Of a stretch of DNA of 64,000 nt, positions 1 to 8,349 are shown piece after piece. Under the pieces are notes generated by a model that saw only the letters and a list, made by a program, of their open reading frames with translations, was not told the origin of the DNA and ran no database searches. Both the position numbers and the translations under genes were made by a program. Each line of letters begins with the position of its first letter. Positions within the stretch are counted from its first letter, which is position 1. The DNA comes from PWQG01 sp050486205. GTDB taxonomy: Bacteria > Pseudomonadota > Gammaproteobacteria > Pseudomonadales > Pseudohongiellaceae. The stretch lies in assembly GCA_050486205.1 (NCBI GenBank), contig JBJHCW010000005.1:124001-188000 (forward strand), in the 5' to 3' direction.

Positions 1-1737
1 GACAATGGCACGATGGATCCGGTGATCGTGGCTCAGCAGTTTGGTACCCGGCAGGTGCCCGTGTTCACAGTTGGTGTGGGACAGACGCAGATACCGCGCG
101 ATGTGGGTATTGTGAATGTCAGCGCTGACCGGACCATCATGGATGATACGGTTTTCTCGGTGAATGTCACACTGACCCAGTACGGCTATGAAGGCCAGTC
201 GCTGGAGCTGCGGGTGCTTGACGGTGACAGTGTTGCCACGACCAAGACCGTGCAGCTCGGGCCGGATGGATCCGAGCGCCGTTATGAACTGCAGCTGGAT
301 CCGGACAGGCGTGAACCGATACTGTATGAGCTGGAGTTTGATGCACTGCCCGATGAAGTGATTGTGGAAAACAACCGCTACCAGTTTCTGGTCGACAACT
401 CGGAACGTCCGCCGCTCAATCTGCTGTATGTCGAGGGCCACCCCAGGAACGAGTTCAAGTTCATCCGTCGCTCGGTCACCCATGACGAAAACCTGCGTCT
501 GGCTTCCTATCTGCAGACGGGGCCTGGCCGTTTCTATCGACAGGGGCTGACCTCGGCGCTGGAACTCAGTGATGGTTTCCCGACCCGGCGTGAGGAACTG
601 TATCAGTATGATGCCATCATTCTCGGGGACGTCGGGCGCGATTTTTTTAATGATGATCAACTGGGCATGCTCCAGGACTTTGTTGCCGAACGCGGCGGTG
701 GCCTGCTGGTCAGCGGCATGATGGAAGATGCCTATGTCGAGAGCCGCATGGCTGATATCCTGCCGGTGACCCTGGTACGCAGCAATCAGTTGCCACAATA
801 TCTGCAGGGCGGCATCCGCCGCGGCAGTCACGCTACCGGTGAACTGTTTGAGCCGCAACTCACCCGAGAGGGCGCGCTGTCGCCAATGCTCAGACTGGAC
901 GCCGATGACGCCGCCAATCGACGACTCTGGTCGGCGCTACCTGAGTTACAGGGCGTGTTTGTCACAGGGCGTGCCAAACCCGGGGCCACAGTATTGATGG
1001 AGCATCCGGTGCTGCAATACCAGAATCAGGCGCTGCCGGTGATGGCAACACAGCGCTACGGTGCCGGTCGAGCCATGGCAATCACTACGGCAAGCACCTG
1101 GCGCTGGCAGATGCTGATGCATTCTACCGATGACTCCCACGAACGGCTGTGGCGGCAGATCATGCGCTGGTTGGCGATATCATCGCCACAGCGTATCAGC
1201 GTGGAATTTGATCGGGCATTCTATCATGTCGGTGATACGGTCAATGTGAAAGCCACTGTGCTTGATGAGCGTTTCAGCCCGGATAACAACGCCTCGCTGT
1301 GGTTGCAGTTGAGCGACCCTGCGGGGCAAGCCAGCGATACTGCCATGACGTGGGATATTGATGAAGACGGTGTCTATCGCAGCAGCTTTGTGGTGGACTC
1401 GGAAGGTGTCTATCGGGTACTGCTGGATGCGGTCAGCGCCGGTGTTACGGATATGGAGCGTGAGTTCCAGTCAGCCTTTGTTGTCACACCATCCCTGCGT
1501 GAATATACCGATGCAGCGCTTGATGAAGGCATGTTGACCCGAATTGCACAGGCCAGCGGCGGGCGCTACTACCCGCTGGCCGACATCGGTCGCCTGCCGC
1601 ATGATCTTGTGCATACCCCTGGTGCGTATTCCAGGGAAGTGCGTGACGATGTGTGGGACAGTCCGTTTCTGCTGTTTCTGCTGATTGCCCTGCTCAGCAC
1701 CGACTGGGCGCTGCGGCGCAGGAAGGGGCTCTCGTGA
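1..1737 (+). CDS. Amidotransferase-like membrane protein of a MoxR/Bat-type operon (5' end outside window)
   Basis: The reading frame is open from base 1 with no stop, so the first ATG (13) is probably internal and the gene starts upstream of the window. The opening residues (DNGTMDP, then FTVGVG) look like the end of a VWA domain. After them come a beta-rich domain and a ThuA/class I amidotransferase-like fold (LLYVEGHPRNEFKFIRR, then YDAIILGDVGRDFF). Further beta-sandwich segments follow. A C-terminal membrane helix (SPFLLFLLIALLS) and a basic tail at about residues 555-574 point to inner-membrane anchoring with the bulk in the periplasm. I see no catalytic Cys-His-Glu triad, so enzymatic activity is unlikely. 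It is the first visible gene of the operon that runs to 10,383. Such proteins are regular partners of MoxR/BatA genes, and their biochemical role is not established. Confidence 0.8.
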   Translation, partial: DNGTMDPVIVAQQFGTRQVPVFTVGVGQTQIPRDVGIVNVSADRTIMDDTVFSVNVTLTQYGYEGQSLELRVLDGDSVATTKTVQLGPDGSERRYELQLDPDRREPILYELEFDALPDEVIVENNRYQFLVDNSERPPLNLLYVEGHPRNEFKFIRRSVTHDENLRLASYLQTGPGRFYRQGLTSALELSDGFPTRREELYQYDAIILGDVGRDFFNDDQLGMLQDFVAERGGGLLVSGMMEDAYVESRMADILPVTLVRSNQLPQYLQGGIRRGSHATGELFEPQLTREGALSPMLRLDADDAANRRLWSALPELQGVFVTGRAKPGATVLMEHPVLQYQNQALPVMATQRYGAGRAMAITTASTWRWQMLMHSTDDSHERLWRQIMRWLAISSPQRISVEFDRAFYHVGDTVNVKATVLDERFSPDNNASLWLQLSDPAGQASDTAMTWDIDEDGVYRSSFVVDSEGVYRVLLDAVSAGVTDMEREFQSAFVVTPSLREYTDAALDEGMLTRIAQASGGRYYPLADIGRLPHDLVHTPGAYSREVRDDVWDSPFLLFLLIALLSTDWALRRRKGLS

Positions 1738-1747
1738 GGGGGCTGTC

Positions 1748-2836
1748 ATGATGTGCATGAAACAACTGAAGAAACCGCTACGCATTGGGTGGGCGGCTTT
1801 CCCGGGCCTGGTTCTTGTACTGTTGTCTGTGCTGTTCGGACCGTCAGGTCCGGTCAACGCCCAGGCAATGGACAATGAGGACATGCCATGGTTTCGGGAG
1901 CACCCGGACAAGCAGAAATTTGCCGTGATTCTGACCGGCGCTGCGGCGACCGATGACATTCGTCGACGTTTCCGGCAGTGGTCGATCGAACTGCATGACG
2001 TGCTGGTGGAGCAATACGGCTACGACCAGGATCATGTGATCCTGCTGCTGGATGATGGTGAGAACACCGGTGATGCTGGTGAGCGTGTGAACGCTGGCAC
2101 ATCACTGGATGAAATTCATGATGCATTCGATGCGCTGCGGTCACGTGTCACTGAAGGCGATCAGGTCAATGTGTACATGATCGGCCACGGTACCAGCAGT
2201 TTCGGTGAGGCGAAGTTCAACAACGTCGGGCCTGATATCACAGGTGAAGAGTTTGCTGCCATACTGGACGGTTTCAGTGCCCAGGACGTGGTGGTCATCA
2301 ACACGACCAGCGCCAGCTTTGAATTTTCCCGGGCCCTGTCGGCGCCGGGTCGTATCATCATCTCCGCAACCCGGTCGCGCGCAGAGCGTTATGACCCGAT
2401 TTTTGCCGGTTATCTGATCCAGGGCCTGGATGAGCATGCGGCTGATATTGATCGAAACGGTCGGGTGTCCCTGCTTGAGCTATTCAACTATGCCAGTCGC
2501 AACGTGGCGCGTTGGTACGATGAGGCTGGTCGGTTATCCACAGAAACGGCGGTGATGGATGACACAGGTAACGGTATGTTCAGCCGGGAGCCCGGGCCGC
2601 GCGAATCTGATGGCCTGCTCGCCGAAATTGCCTACGTAGATGCGATTCAGGCTGATGATGGCAAGCAGTCGCCGGAAGCACTTGCTGTGCGGGGGCAGAT
2701 GCAGGAACTGGAACGTTCGATTGTATTGCTGCGCGGGCAGAAGGACAACTATCTGGAAAATGATTACTGGAGTCGACTGGAGACCCTGTTGGTGGATCTG
2801 GCCCGGGCGACGAGGAGGTACAATGCATTACCGTGA
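1748..2836 (+). CDS. Exported caspase-fold (clan CD, C13-like) protein without catalytic cysteine
   Basis: The ATG at 1748 follows a GAGGGGG ribosome site and gives 362 residues with a signal peptide (hydrophobic core about 13-32, cleavage near NAQA). The body looks like a caspase/legumain fold: a strand FAVILTGAA at about 58, a dyad-histidine segment MIGHGTSS (His147), then the strand VVVINTTSAS (181-190) where active members carry Asp-Ala-Cys. The mature protein has no cysteine at all, since the only one is Cys3 in the signal peptide. It is therefore a pseudo-peptidase or uses another nucleophile. Residues 233-244 (DIDRNGRVSLLE) match the EF-hand calcium-loop pattern. The stop overlaps the start of the next gene by 14 bases, which indicates translational coupling. 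The fold assignment is by motif only. Confidence 0.75.
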   Translation: MMCMKQLKKPLRIGWAAFPGLVLVLLSVLFGPSGPVNAQAMDNEDMPWFREHPDKQKFAVILTGAAATDDIRRRFRQWSIELHDVLVEQYGYDQDHVILLLDDGENTGDAGERVNAGTSLDEIHDAFDALRSRVTEGDQVNVYMIGHGTSSFGEAKFNNVGPDITGEEFAAILDGFSAQDVVVINTTSASFEFSRALSAPGRIIISATRSRAERYDPIFAGYLIQGLDEHAADIDRNGRVSLLELFNYASRNVARWYDEAGRLSTETAVMDDTGNGMFSREPGPRESDGLLAEIAYVDAIQADDGKQSPEALAVRGQMQELERSIVLLRGQKDNYLENDYWSRLETLLVDLARATRRYNALP

Positions 2837-5534
2837 CCGAGTGGACCGATGCCGGTCTGTCATGTCTGTCCTGTTGCTGTGCCTGTTACCGTGGTCCCTG
2901 GGTAGCGCCCAGGACGCAGGTTCCGATGCGGAAACGCTGGAGCGCGCGCAGGATCTCCATCTGCGCGGATCCTACCGGGCAGCCGGCGAACTGTTGGCAC
3001 TGGTGCGCGGGGAGTTCTATCGCGAGGACGTGGCTATTGGGCGTGCCCACGCCATGGCGGCTATGGGTGAGTATGATCAGGCCATTTCCCTGCTGCGTTC
3101 CACTATCGGCAATGATGACCCGGCTGACCATGCCAGGGTTGCCACCCTGCTGGCCGAGCTGTTACGTGATACCGGGCAGTCAGGTGAATCGGTTTCCCTG
3201 TTGTCAGCGATTATTGACGGGCACAGCAACCCACCGCTGCGAACCCTGGTTCAGTACGGTGATCTGCTGCACTTTGTTGGTCGTCGTGCGGAGGCCGTTG
3301 AACACTTCGAGCGTGCCCATGCCCGTTATCAGTCAGGCCAGGTTTTTGAGTCAGCCGATGTGGCCATGGTGGCGCTGGCCAACTGGCGCATGGACCGCTT
3401 TCATCAGGCCAACACCCTGTTCAGTGAAGCGGTGCGGATTGATCGCAACAATCTTGAGGCCCAGGTGCTGTGGGGCGATCTTTTCCGTGACAAATTCAAC
3501 GATGCCGATGCCGAGCAATCCTATAACGATGCACTGGAAATCAACCGGCGGTATGCACCGGCCCTGACCGGTCTTGCCAATATCACCGCAACCGAACGCA
3601 ATCTGCAGCGGGCACTGGATATCAACCCTGACTATGTACCGGCCATGGTGACCTATGGCAAGTTGCTTGTCCGCAATGACCGGCATGATGAGGCACGGCG
3701 TTTTCTGGAGAGGGCGCTGGACGTCAATCCCGAATCGCTGCCCGCGCTGGCCTTGCTGGCCGGTCTGGCGGCGTTTAATGAGCAGTACGATGAGTATGAA
3801 CGGCTGCGTGAGCGCGTTGACAGCTTCAGCAGCAACAACCCGGAGTTTCTTGCCATTGTGGCGGACCTCTTTGGTAACAACTACCGGTTCACCGAAGCTG
3901 TTCATTATGCCAGACAGGCAATAGAGGCCGATCCGCAGCACTGGCAAAGTCACACCATACTGGGTAACAACCTGGCTCGCCTGGGCCAGGAGGACGAAGG
4001 TCGGAACCACCTGGAACTCGCGTTTGACAACGACCCGTTCAATGTACTGACGTCAAACCTGCTGCAGGTTTTTGACACACTGGACACCTACGCCACACTG
4101 GAGACAGAACATTTCCGCGTCAACATGAGTCATCGCGATGCCCTGATTCTGTGGCCCTATATGGCACCGTTGCTTGAAGAAAGCTGGGATCATCTGGTGG
4201 AGAAGTACCAGTTCGAACCTGAAGTGCCTGTGATCATCCAGGTGTTCGAGAACACCGAGGACTTCGCCGTGCGCTCGGTTGGGCTGCCCGATATTGGCCC
4301 GCTGGTGGGTATCTGTTTCGGAAAGGTGGTGACGCTGATTTCACCCGACACGCTGAATGCCAACTGGCAGGAAATCCTGTGGCATGAGCTTGTGCACGTC
4401 TGGACCCTGCAGATGACCAACAACCGCATGCCGCGGTGGTTATCCGAAGGCATTTCGGTCTGGGAGGAAGGGCAGTTCCGGCCGGAGTGGGGGAGGCGTC
4501 AGGGCCTTGAACTGGTGCGCGCTGTCCAACAGGAGCGACTGCTGCCGGTGGGTATGCTCAACGAAGGTTTTACCGGCGCGCGCAGTAATTCCGATCTGAG
4601 TTTTGCCTACTTCCAGTCCTATCTGGTGGTGGACTATATAGCGGAAGCGTTCGGCTTTGAAAAACTCCTGGCACTGGTTCACGAGTATGCACATATCCGG
4701 GAAGAACATGAGATGTTCAGTAATGTGTTCAACATGGACATGGATGAATTCGACGCGGGCTTCCGCGAGTGGATTGATCAACGGGTGGATGAAATCAATG
4801 TGTATGTACACAGCGAAGATGCACCGGACGAAGGTGCTGGCCATGGCCATGGTATCCGTGAGAACAACAGCGCAGTGATGGCCGAGCTGTATAACAATGC
4901 CTCGCTGAAGCGGCACATGCGTGCGCGAGTGGAAAACAACAGTCGTGATTTCCAGGCACACATGCAACTGGGCATTATTCTGTTCCAGGAAGAGAGCTAC
5001 GATGAGGCCCTGCAGCACCTGCAGGCAGCGCATGAGATATTGCCTGACTATACTGGATATCCCAGCCCGACACTGATCATGGCACAGATTTATGAAGCCC
5101 TTGGTGACACCGAGCGCCAGCTTGAGCAGCTTGCCTTGATGCTCGAGCACCAACAACATGATTATTCGTCAGCCATGAAACTTGCCGAGCACGCCTGGGA
5201 TCAGGGTGATCTGGAGACGGCAGCGCACTATGTTGATCGGGCACTGGGTATCAACCCGTATCGACTGGAAGTGCATCGCCTTGCCGCACGTATTGCCAGG
5301 GAAACCGGCGAAACGGAGCGGGCTGTCAGGGAGTTCGAGGTGATTGCCGAGCTGGATGCCAATGACCCGGTAGCCGCGCGCACGGATCTCGCTGAGGCCT
5401 ATCTGCAAAGTGACCGGGTTGACGAGGCGCGCATGAACATATTGCGTGCACTGGAGATTGCGCCGGGTTATCAGCGTGCTCAGGAAGTATTGTTGAATAC
5501 CGTTGAAGCCAGGGAGCAGGGCCAGACCCTGTAA
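2823..5534 (+). CDS. Exported TPR protein with gluzincin (peptidase MA-like) domain
   Basis: The start is fixed by AGGAGG at 2813-2818, four bases before ATG 2823. A much longer upstream extension of the frame would read through the preceding gene. The 903-residue product has a signal peptide (about 12-30, ending LGSAQ). A long N-terminal TPR array (about 35-430) is followed by a metallopeptidase-like domain with WHELVH (zinc ligands His521 and His525, catalytic Glu522) and a downstream WLSEG that offers Glu542 as third ligand. A second TPR block (about 700-895) ends the protein. This is the layout of the peptidase MA family of gluzincins. Unlike the caspase-like neighbour, its catalytic residues are intact, so it may be the real protease of the operon. 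The substrate is unknown. Confidence 0.85.
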   Translation: MHYRDRVDRCRSVMSVLLLCLLPWSLGSAQDAGSDAETLERAQDLHLRGSYRAAGELLALVRGEFYREDVAIGRAHAMAAMGEYDQAISLLRSTIGNDDPADHARVATLLAELLRDTGQSGESVSLLSAIIDGHSNPPLRTLVQYGDLLHFVGRRAEAVEHFERAHARYQSGQVFESADVAMVALANWRMDRFHQANTLFSEAVRIDRNNLEAQVLWGDLFRDKFNDADAEQSYNDALEINRRYAPALTGLANITATERNLQRALDINPDYVPAMVTYGKLLVRNDRHDEARRFLERALDVNPESLPALALLAGLAAFNEQYDEYERLRERVDSFSSNNPEFLAIVADLFGNNYRFTEAVHYARQAIEADPQHWQSHTILGNNLARLGQEDEGRNHLELAFDNDPFNVLTSNLLQVFDTLDTYATLETEHFRVNMSHRDALILWPYMAPLLEESWDHLVEKYQFEPEVPVIIQVFENTEDFAVRSVGLPDIGPLVGICFGKVVTLISPDTLNANWQEILWHELVHVWTLQMTNNRMPRWLSEGISVWEEGQFRPEWGRRQGLELVRAVQQERLLPVGMLNEGFTGARSNSDLSFAYFQSYLVVDYIAEAFGFEKLLALVHEYAHIREEHEMFSNVFNMDMDEFDAGFREWIDQRVDEINVYVHSEDAPDEGAGHGHGIRENNSAVMAELYNNASLKRHMRARVENNSRDFQAHMQLGIILFQEESYDEALQHLQAAHEILPDYTGYPSPTLIMAQIYEALGDTERQLEQLALMLEHQQHDYSSAMKLAEHAWDQGDLETAAHYVDRALGINPYRLEVHRLAARIARETGETERAVREFEVIAELDANDPVAARTDLAEAYLQSDRVDEARMNILRALEIAPGYQRAQEVLLNTVEAREQGQTL

Positions 5535-5543
5535 GGAGCTTTC

Positions 5544-6392
5544 ATGTCACGCTTGAGAAACAGGTTGGTGGCGGTACTTGCGGTCGTGTTGTGGCCGGCC
5601 CTGGCCGATGCCCAACCGGCAGGAGGCACTGCGTTTTCTCCGAGCTTTGATATTGACACATTACGCGGCGGTGACGCCTACGAAGCCGGGGAAGGTGTGC
5701 CGGAGTTCACCTGGATTCGGGGCCGGTACCAGAACTATCCCGGCGGACGCGGATGGCGCGGTGGCTGGTGGGATACCGACTGGCCGGAGGCAGAGGAGAA
5801 CTTCATGCGTGGGGTGCGTCGTTACACCAATATTGACGCCCACACCGAACATGTCCAGGCACTCGACCTGACCGACCCGGCGCTGTTCGAGCACATCTTT
5901 CTGTATATGAACATGAAACGCGTACCAATTGGCACTACGCGCAGCGGGCCCGATTTCAGACCAGAAGAGATCGAGGCGCTGCGTGAGTTCATGTTTCGTG
6001 GTGGCTTTGTCATGCTGGATGACTTTTGGGGGGAAGCGCACTGGCAGGATTTTCTGGTTGAGATCAGCAAGATTTTTCCCGACAGGGAATTGGTTGAGCT
6101 GACAACCGATCATCCCATATTCAGCATATTCTACGATGTGGACGAGATCGTACAGGTGCCAGGCAGAGCAGTAACCTGGGATCGTGGCGGATTTTCGCTG
6201 GATGATCCCCGTTATCCGCCCACCGTACATGCCATACTGGACGATGACGGACGAGTGATGCTGGTTGCCAATTTCAATACGGATCTCGGCGATGGTTGGG
6301 AGCATACTTTTGACGAACAATTTCCCACGTACTACAGCAACGAAGCGTACAAGATAAGCATCAATTATCTCATTTACGCGTTTACCCACTGA
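5544..6392 (+). CDS. DUF4159 domain protein, exported
   Basis: ATG 5544 lies six bases after AAGGAG and nine bases after the previous stop. The 282-residue product has a signal peptide (LVAVLAVVLWPALADAQP). The rest matches the DUF4159 pattern: aromatic and glycine-rich opening (YPGGRGWRGGWWDTDWP), then YTNIDAH, then LYMNMKRVP, then a strand FRGGFVMLDDFWGEAHW, and VELTTDHPIFSIFYD. The fold resembles a catalytically inert amidotransferase-like Rossmann domain. DUF4159 genes are regular neighbours of MoxR, DUF58 and BatA genes, as here. The function is unknown; a periplasmic structural or sensing part of the ATPase-VWA system is an inference. Confidence 0.85.
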   Translation: MSRLRNRLVAVLAVVLWPALADAQPAGGTAFSPSFDIDTLRGGDAYEAGEGVPEFTWIRGRYQNYPGGRGWRGGWWDTDWPEAEENFMRGVRRYTNIDAHTEHVQALDLTDPALFEHIFLYMNMKRVPIGTTRSGPDFRPEEIEALREFMFRGGFVMLDDFWGEAHWQDFLVEISKIFPDRELVELTTDHPIFSIFYDVDEIVQVPGRAVTWDRGGFSLDDPRYPPTVHAILDDDGRVMLVANFNTDLGDGWEHTFDEQFPTYYSNEAYKISINYLIYAFTH

Positions 6393-6409
6393 TTGAACAG
6401 GACACGACC

Positions 6410-7447
6410 ATGACCGAATCCACTGTCGAGGAATTAGTTGCCGGGCTGGAGAGCGAAGATGACCTGAGCCTGGTCAGAAAAATGCAAGACGGTTACCAAC
6501 AGATTGTCACCGAAATTCGCAAGGTCATTGTTGGCCAGGATGAGGTGGTGGACGAGCTGCTGATTGCGTTGTTTGCCGGCGGACATTGCCTGGTAACCGG
6601 CGTGCCGGGTCTGGCCAAGACGCTGCTGATCAAGACAGTAGCCGACATTCTTCAGGTGGACTTCAGTCGCATCCAGTTCACACCCGATCTGATGCCTTCG
6701 GACGTGGTTGGATCGGAGATAGTGGAAGAGGCCGATGGTCGGCGTAAACTGGTATTTGTCAAAGGCCCGATATTCACCAACATACTTCTGGCTGACGAGA
6801 TCAACCGTACGCCACCCAAAACACAGTCTTCCCTTCTGGAAGCCATGGAAGAAAGGCAGGTGACAGCAGCCGGTACCACCTATCCCATGTCAAAACCCTT
6901 TTTTGTGCTGGCCACGCAGAATCCGATTGAGCTCGAAGGCACCTACCCGCTGCCCGAAGCACAGCTTGACCGGTTCATGTTCAAGATTGATCTGGGTTAT
7001 CTGTCAGAAGAAGATGAAGTGGCTGTGGTCAGCAAAACAACCCGTGTGGTGGACAACACGGTGGCCCACCCCTTGAGCGGCGAGGACATACTGGCATTCC
7101 AGCGTATTGCCCGACAGGTACCTGCCGCACAGGCGGTGGTGCAGTACGCCGTACGGCTGGTGCATTCCAGTCGGCCACAGTCACCGGCTTCCCCCCAGTT
7201 CGTCAAGGACTGGGTGAGTTGGGGTGCAGGTATCCGGGCCTCCCAGAACCTGGTGCTGGCAGCAAAAGTCCGGGCGCTTTTGAACGGGCGGTATAACGTT
7301 GCCTACAGCGATATCCGGGCCCTGGCGCCCTCGGTTCTGAGGCATCGGGTGCTGCTGAACTTCCATGCGGAAGCCGAACGCATCACAACCGATGAAGTGG
7401 TGCGACGTTTGCTGGAGGCGGTAAAGGAGCCCCGCACGGGACTTTAA
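6410..7447 (+). CDS. MoxR-family AAA+ ATPase
   Basis: A cytoplasmic AAA+ ATPase of 345 residues. Walker A is GVPGLAKT (residues 64-71), Walker B is ILLADEINR (Asp129, Glu130), and sensor 1 lies in LATQNPIELEGTYPLPEAQLDR, which is diagnostic for MoxR. The C-terminal lid domain carries the usual YNVAYSDIRALAPSVLRHR block. MoxR proteins act with VWA-domain partners in chaperone-like maturation of enzymes or envelope complexes. The downstream DUF58 and BatA genes are the expected partners. The gene sits 17 bases after the DUF4159 gene and two bases before DUF58, so it is surely co-transcribed. Confidence 0.95.
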   Translation: MTESTVEELVAGLESEDDLSLVRKMQDGYQQIVTEIRKVIVGQDEVVDELLIALFAGGHCLVTGVPGLAKTLLIKTVADILQVDFSRIQFTPDLMPSDVVGSEIVEEADGRRKLVFVKGPIFTNILLADEINRTPPKTQSSLLEAMEERQVTAAGTTYPMSKPFFVLATQNPIELEGTYPLPEAQLDRFMFKIDLGYLSEEDEVAVVSKTTRVVDNTVAHPLSGEDILAFQRIARQVPAAQAVVQYAVRLVHSSRPQSPASPQFVKDWVSWGAGIRASQNLVLAAKVRALLNGRYNVAYSDIRALAPSVLRHRVLLNFHAEAERITTDEVVRRLLEAVKEPRTGL

Positions 7448-7449
7448 GT

Positions 7450-8349
7450 ATGGCACAGAGCAGCAATTTCATTGATCCGACAATTCTCAACAGCCTGGAC
7501 AATCTGGAGATGCGTGCCCGGGTGGTTGTTGAAGGTTTCCTGTCCGGATTGCACCGCAGTCCGGCCAAGGGCTTCAGTGTCGAGTTCAAGGATTACCGCC
7601 ACTACCAGCGCGGTGATGATATGCGCCACGTCGACTGGAAGCTATATGGTCGCAGCGATCGCATGTTCATCAAACAGTATGAGGACGAGACCAATTTGCG
7701 TTGCTTCCTGCTGCTCGACAGCAGTGCCTCCATGGCCTACAACTCCTCCAGCACCGGCATGAACAAACTGGAGTACGGGCGGACACTGGCCTCGGCGCTG
7801 GCCTACTTCATCATGCGCCAGCGTGATGCGGTAGGTCTGATCACATTTGATGATGCGCTGCGCGACTATCTGCCGGCCATGTGCCGACAGCCTCACCTGC
7901 TGCGAATACTCCGAACGCTGAGTGAGCTCAAACCTGGTGAAAACACCAATATCGTCAAACCACTCCAGGAGCTGGCGATGAACCTGAACCGCAAGAGCCT
8001 GGTCATCCTGATCAGTGACCTTCTGAACGACGAGGCCGAGGTCATCACGGCGCTGAGACAATTGCGAGCCATGGGTAATGAGGTGATTGTGTTTCATGTG
8101 CTCGATCATGAAGAGCTCAATTTCTCCTTTAATGAATCTTCAGAGTTTATTGACATGGAAACCAACGAAAGCCATGTCACTTCGCCCGGCGCCATACGCA
8201 ACGTGTATCTTGAAAATCTCGGACGATATCTGAACTACTGCCGCAGTGAGTGCCAGAAAGGGGCGGTGGATTATTGTCTTTTGAATACATCAGAGCCACT
8301 GGACAGGGCGCTTCATTCCTATATGACACGGCGGGCAAAGAGTTTTTAG
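7450..8349 (+). CDS. DUF58 domain protein (VWA-like, MoxR partner)
   Basis: The 299-residue protein carries the DUF58 signature: GFSVEFKDYRHYQRGDDMRH, then VDWKLYGRSDRMFIKQYEDE. A VWA-like fold follows with the metal-site-like LLLDSSASM. No membrane segments are apparent, so it is probably cytoplasmic. It starts two bases after the MoxR stop and ends one base before the BatA-type start. In this family DUF58 proteins pair with the MoxR ATPase; the molecular task is inferred, not proven. Confidence 0.93.
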   Translation: MAQSSNFIDPTILNSLDNLEMRARVVVEGFLSGLHRSPAKGFSVEFKDYRHYQRGDDMRHVDWKLYGRSDRMFIKQYEDETNLRCFLLLDSSASMAYNSSSTGMNKLEYGRTLASALAYFIMRQRDAVGLITFDDALRDYLPAMCRQPHLLRILRTLSELKPGENTNIVKPLQELAMNLNRKSLVILISDLLNDEAEVITALRQLRAMGNEVIVFHVLDHEELNFSFNESSEFIDMETNESHVTSPGAIRNVYLENLGRYLNYCRSECQKGAVDYCLLNTSEPLDRALHSYMTRRAKSF

